Positions 62,453-64,000 of a DNA stretch of 64,000 bases are shown one piece after another. The stretch covers positions 108,546 through 172,545 of the forward strand of contig JALEZD010000009.1 in NCBI GenBank assembly GCA_022772735.1, in the 5' to 3' direction. The position numbers and the translations under genes are program-made. The notes under the pieces were generated by a model. The model saw nothing but the letters and a program-made list of their open reading frames with translations. It was not told where the DNA came from and did no database searches. This stretch comes from Erysipelotrichaceae bacterium. GTDB taxonomy: Bacteria > Bacillota_I > Bacilli_A > Erysipelotrichales > Erysipelotrichaceae. The first letter of the stretch is position 1. Each line of letters begins with the position of its first letter.

Positions 62453-63082
62453 CTAAACTTTATCTATATTCTTTTCACATATCTCTTCTATCTTTTTTAA
62501 TACTAATTCTGGGTTGTCTATTAACTCTAGATATGGTCTAAGTGCTTCTTCACTTGTGGGTACTTGTGTTGCATTTTTCGCTCGTTCTAAATAATATCTT
62601 CCCTCTTCATAATTTTTTGATACATAATACAACATTGATTTATTAAAGTTATCCCATACATTTCCTTCTCTTATTATTTCTTTACCTTTGTAAATATATA
62701 TCCTTTTATTTAAATTCTCTGGTGTGTTTATCTCATTATGTTTTATATATTTATCAATTATTTCATTAGCTACTTCTTGTATCTTCTCCTCTGTTGTTTC
62801 TTCACTTATTTCTATACAAAATCTGTCCAACTTATGGTCATTACCTAATATTGACCATCCTAGTGATACAAACTTCATGTTATTTTTCCATCTAAAACAT
62901 ATACTTAAATCTATCCAATACTCTGTTTTCCATTTATCCATTGAGGCATAAATAAAATTAGACCAATATTTTTCTTTATGTATCCACTCTGCTTTTTTTC
63001 CATTTTGAACTAGTTTTTCTTTCATCCCTCTTTCTTCTATTGCTTTATTAAATGCCTTTATTATTGTTTGTTTATAATTCAT
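62453..63082 (-). CDS. Probable immunity protein (DUF4304-like)
   Basis: A 209-residue soluble protein. The first 130 residues have the DUF4304-like pattern (TIIKAFNKAIEERGM...KEKYWSNFIYASMDKWKTEYWIDLSICFRWKN; FCIEISEETTEEKIQEVANEI), the rest is helical. It starts 10 bases after the toxin-like gene, on the same strand, the position in which polymorphic toxin immunity genes are found. No direct evidence of neutralisation; the family is small. Confidence 0.6.
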   Translation of the reverse strand: MNYKQTIIKAFNKAIEERGMKEKLVQNGKKAEWIHKEKYWSNFIYASMDKWKTEYWIDLSICFRWKNNMKFVSLGWSILGNDHKLDRFCIEISEETTEEKIQEVANEIIDKYIKHNEINTPENLNKRIYIYKGKEIIREGNVWDNFNKSMLYYVSKNYEEGRYYLERAKNATQVPTSEEALRPYLELIDNPELVLKKIEEICEKNIDKV

Positions 63083-63092
63083 GTTTTTTCTC

Positions 63093-64000
63093 CTATCTAT
63101 AAAAATCTATCTTTATTTGTGTTTTGTCTGATACTTTTTCTAGTATCTTATTTTTTATTACTTCCAACATTTCTTCTGTATACTCTTGCCCTCTTACATC
63201 TATGTATATGTTTTGTATCATACCATCTGGAAGATTTACTAATCGTTTTTCATATTGTCCTACTATATTTTTAATTAGATTACTTGAGTTGTTATTTATA
63301 TCATAGTTTTTTATTTCATATGCTGCATTTATTTCTTCTATAGTACCTTCAGGTACTGAACTTCCTTTTACTCTTGCATTATTTCTAGTTGTTTTTCTAT
63401 CTAGGTATACAATTTGTCTATAGTCTTTTGGAATATCTTCTTTTTCATATAAATATTCTTCTGATTCTTTAAATGTTGGTCGTTTTGTATCTTTTTTAAC
63501 TACTACTATTTCTTCTTGTATTTGTTTACTATCATTTTGAACTAATATTTCTTCTTCTATTTGTCTATTATCAGTATAATTTTTCGCAATATCAAAAACT
63601 ACATTAGTTGCTAAATTACTTAAATAATTGGTGAATAAATCTCCTTTTGTTATTTCTTTTTTGTTCTTGTGATTTAAGTAGTATATCCCTGTTTCTACAC
63701 CACTTTCAATCATGTTTCTTGCTACAAAGTTATTACTTACCTTCGAAGCCAAATTTAATACATTTTGACCTATTGTACTTTGTACTATTTGTTTAATTTT
63801 TGATGTAACTACTCTTCCAAATGGTGAAGAAACTGCTTTTTGTGCTACCTTTGATAAAGCTTTCCCCGCACCCATTGTGAGTGCTGAAAATACTCCTCCA
63901 ACTAATCCTGATATAGCACCATCTGTCGCAATTTTAAATACATCTTTCTCATTATTGACAAGTACGTTTCTTAAAATACTATCAGTCACTCCATACACTA
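63093..64000 (-). CDS. Polymorphic-toxin-like protein, C-terminal part (5' end outside window)
   Basis: The frame is open to the window edge, so the start lies beyond 64000. The visible 300 residues begin with a Gly/Ala-rich pre-toxin region (DGAISGLVGGVFSALTMGAGKALSKVAQKAV; SGVETGIYYLNHKNKKEITKGDLF) typical of LXG/WXG100 or RHS-type toxins. A spacer follows (about 150-190, EEEILVQNDSKQIQEEIVVV). The C-terminal domain (about 190-300) reads RVKGSSVPEGTIEEINAAYEIKNYDI, then NLPDGMIQNIYIDVRGQ. The E-x-K in AAYEIKNY together with the following acidic residues resembles a PD-(D/E)xK nuclease core. The nuclease call is inference from motifs. Confidence 0.65.
   Translation of the reverse strand, partial: VYGVTDSILRNVLVNNEKDVFKIATDGAISGLVGGVFSALTMGAGKALSKVAQKAVSSPFGRVVTSKIKQIVQSTIGQNVLNLASKVSNNFVARNMIESGVETGIYYLNHKNKKEITKGDLFTNYLSNLATNVVFDIAKNYTDNRQIEEEILVQNDSKQIQEEIVVVKKDTKRPTFKESEEYLYEKEDIPKDYRQIVYLDRKTTRNNARVKGSSVPEGTIEEINAAYEIKNYDINNNSSNLIKNIVGQYEKRLVNLPDGMIQNIYIDVRGQEYTEEMLEVIKNKILEKVSDKTQIKIDFYR

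Noticed and set aside
1..64000. CRISPR array, tRNA or rRNA genes
   Set aside because: No regularly spaced short repeats, no cloverleaf with CCA-type ends and no rRNA signature stretches were seen while reading both strands; a dedicated scan could still find a tRNA.

Overview
The window is AT-rich DNA from a monoderm, low-GC Firmicute. Support comes from strong AGGAGG-type ribosome binding sites, lipobox lipoproteins, a secA-prfB pair, ComFA/ComFC, the conserved ecfA1-ecfA2-ecfT-truA-rplM-rpsI block, YesM/YesN-type two-component proteins and a CcpA-type cre site. TGA is a stop here (it is the in-frame stop at the prfB frameshift), so this is not a mycoplasma code. An Erysipelotrichia-like gut bacterium would fit, notably because of two FMN-binding/FAD reductases of the flavocytochrome c type, but the species cannot be fixed from the sequence alone.

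Layout: 1-2.4 kb holds the 3' part of a flavin reductase and a small unknown gene. 3.0-8.1 kb is a 1700-residue surface adhesin. 8.2-10.0 kb is an intact ISL3-family element preceded by the decayed 3' end of a second copy. 10.1-13.6 kb is prfB (programmed frameshift) and secA. 13.7-16.4 kb is an exported flavin reductase facing a MerR-type regulator across a 19-bp-spacer promoter. 16.4-19.6 kb carries a lipoprotein, comFC and comFA. 19.6-24.5 kb is a cell-wall group: Ddl, a PerM/AI-2E-type membrane protein, a membrane-anchored MurF-like ligase and an alpha/beta hydrolase. 24.6-26.3 kb is unknown protein-NfeD-SPFH. 26.6-32.4 kb holds an Mga-like regulator and three secreted/surface proteins. 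32.5-39.4 kb has O-acetylation (MBOAT plus DHHW-like), M42 peptidase, ECF S component, YitT, MFS and IspD genes.

39.4-45.8 kb is an accessory island: truncated methyltransferase, ASCH, KilA-N, a broken copy of a small membrane/L12-like gene, an AraC-GyrI regulator, an XRE-membrane regulator, a SIR2-like protein and the intact small membrane gene. It is framed by two interleaved pairs of direct repeats (about 440 bp and 59 bp).

45.9-50.3 kb is the rpsI-rplM-truA-ECF energy module, with a structured rplM leader. 50.4-52.7 kb carries flavodoxin, a GDPD phosphodiesterase and two small membrane proteins. 52.8-60.8 kb is an eight-gene operon: solute-binding protein, ABC ATPase, fused permease, sensor kinase, AraC-type response regulator, HAD phosphatase, sugar nucleotidyltransferase and DUF1653. 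It faces a phosphohexomutase across a cre site, which suggests sugar-phosphate uptake rather than iron uptake. The window ends in the C-terminal part of a polymorphic-toxin-like protein followed by a likely immunity gene.
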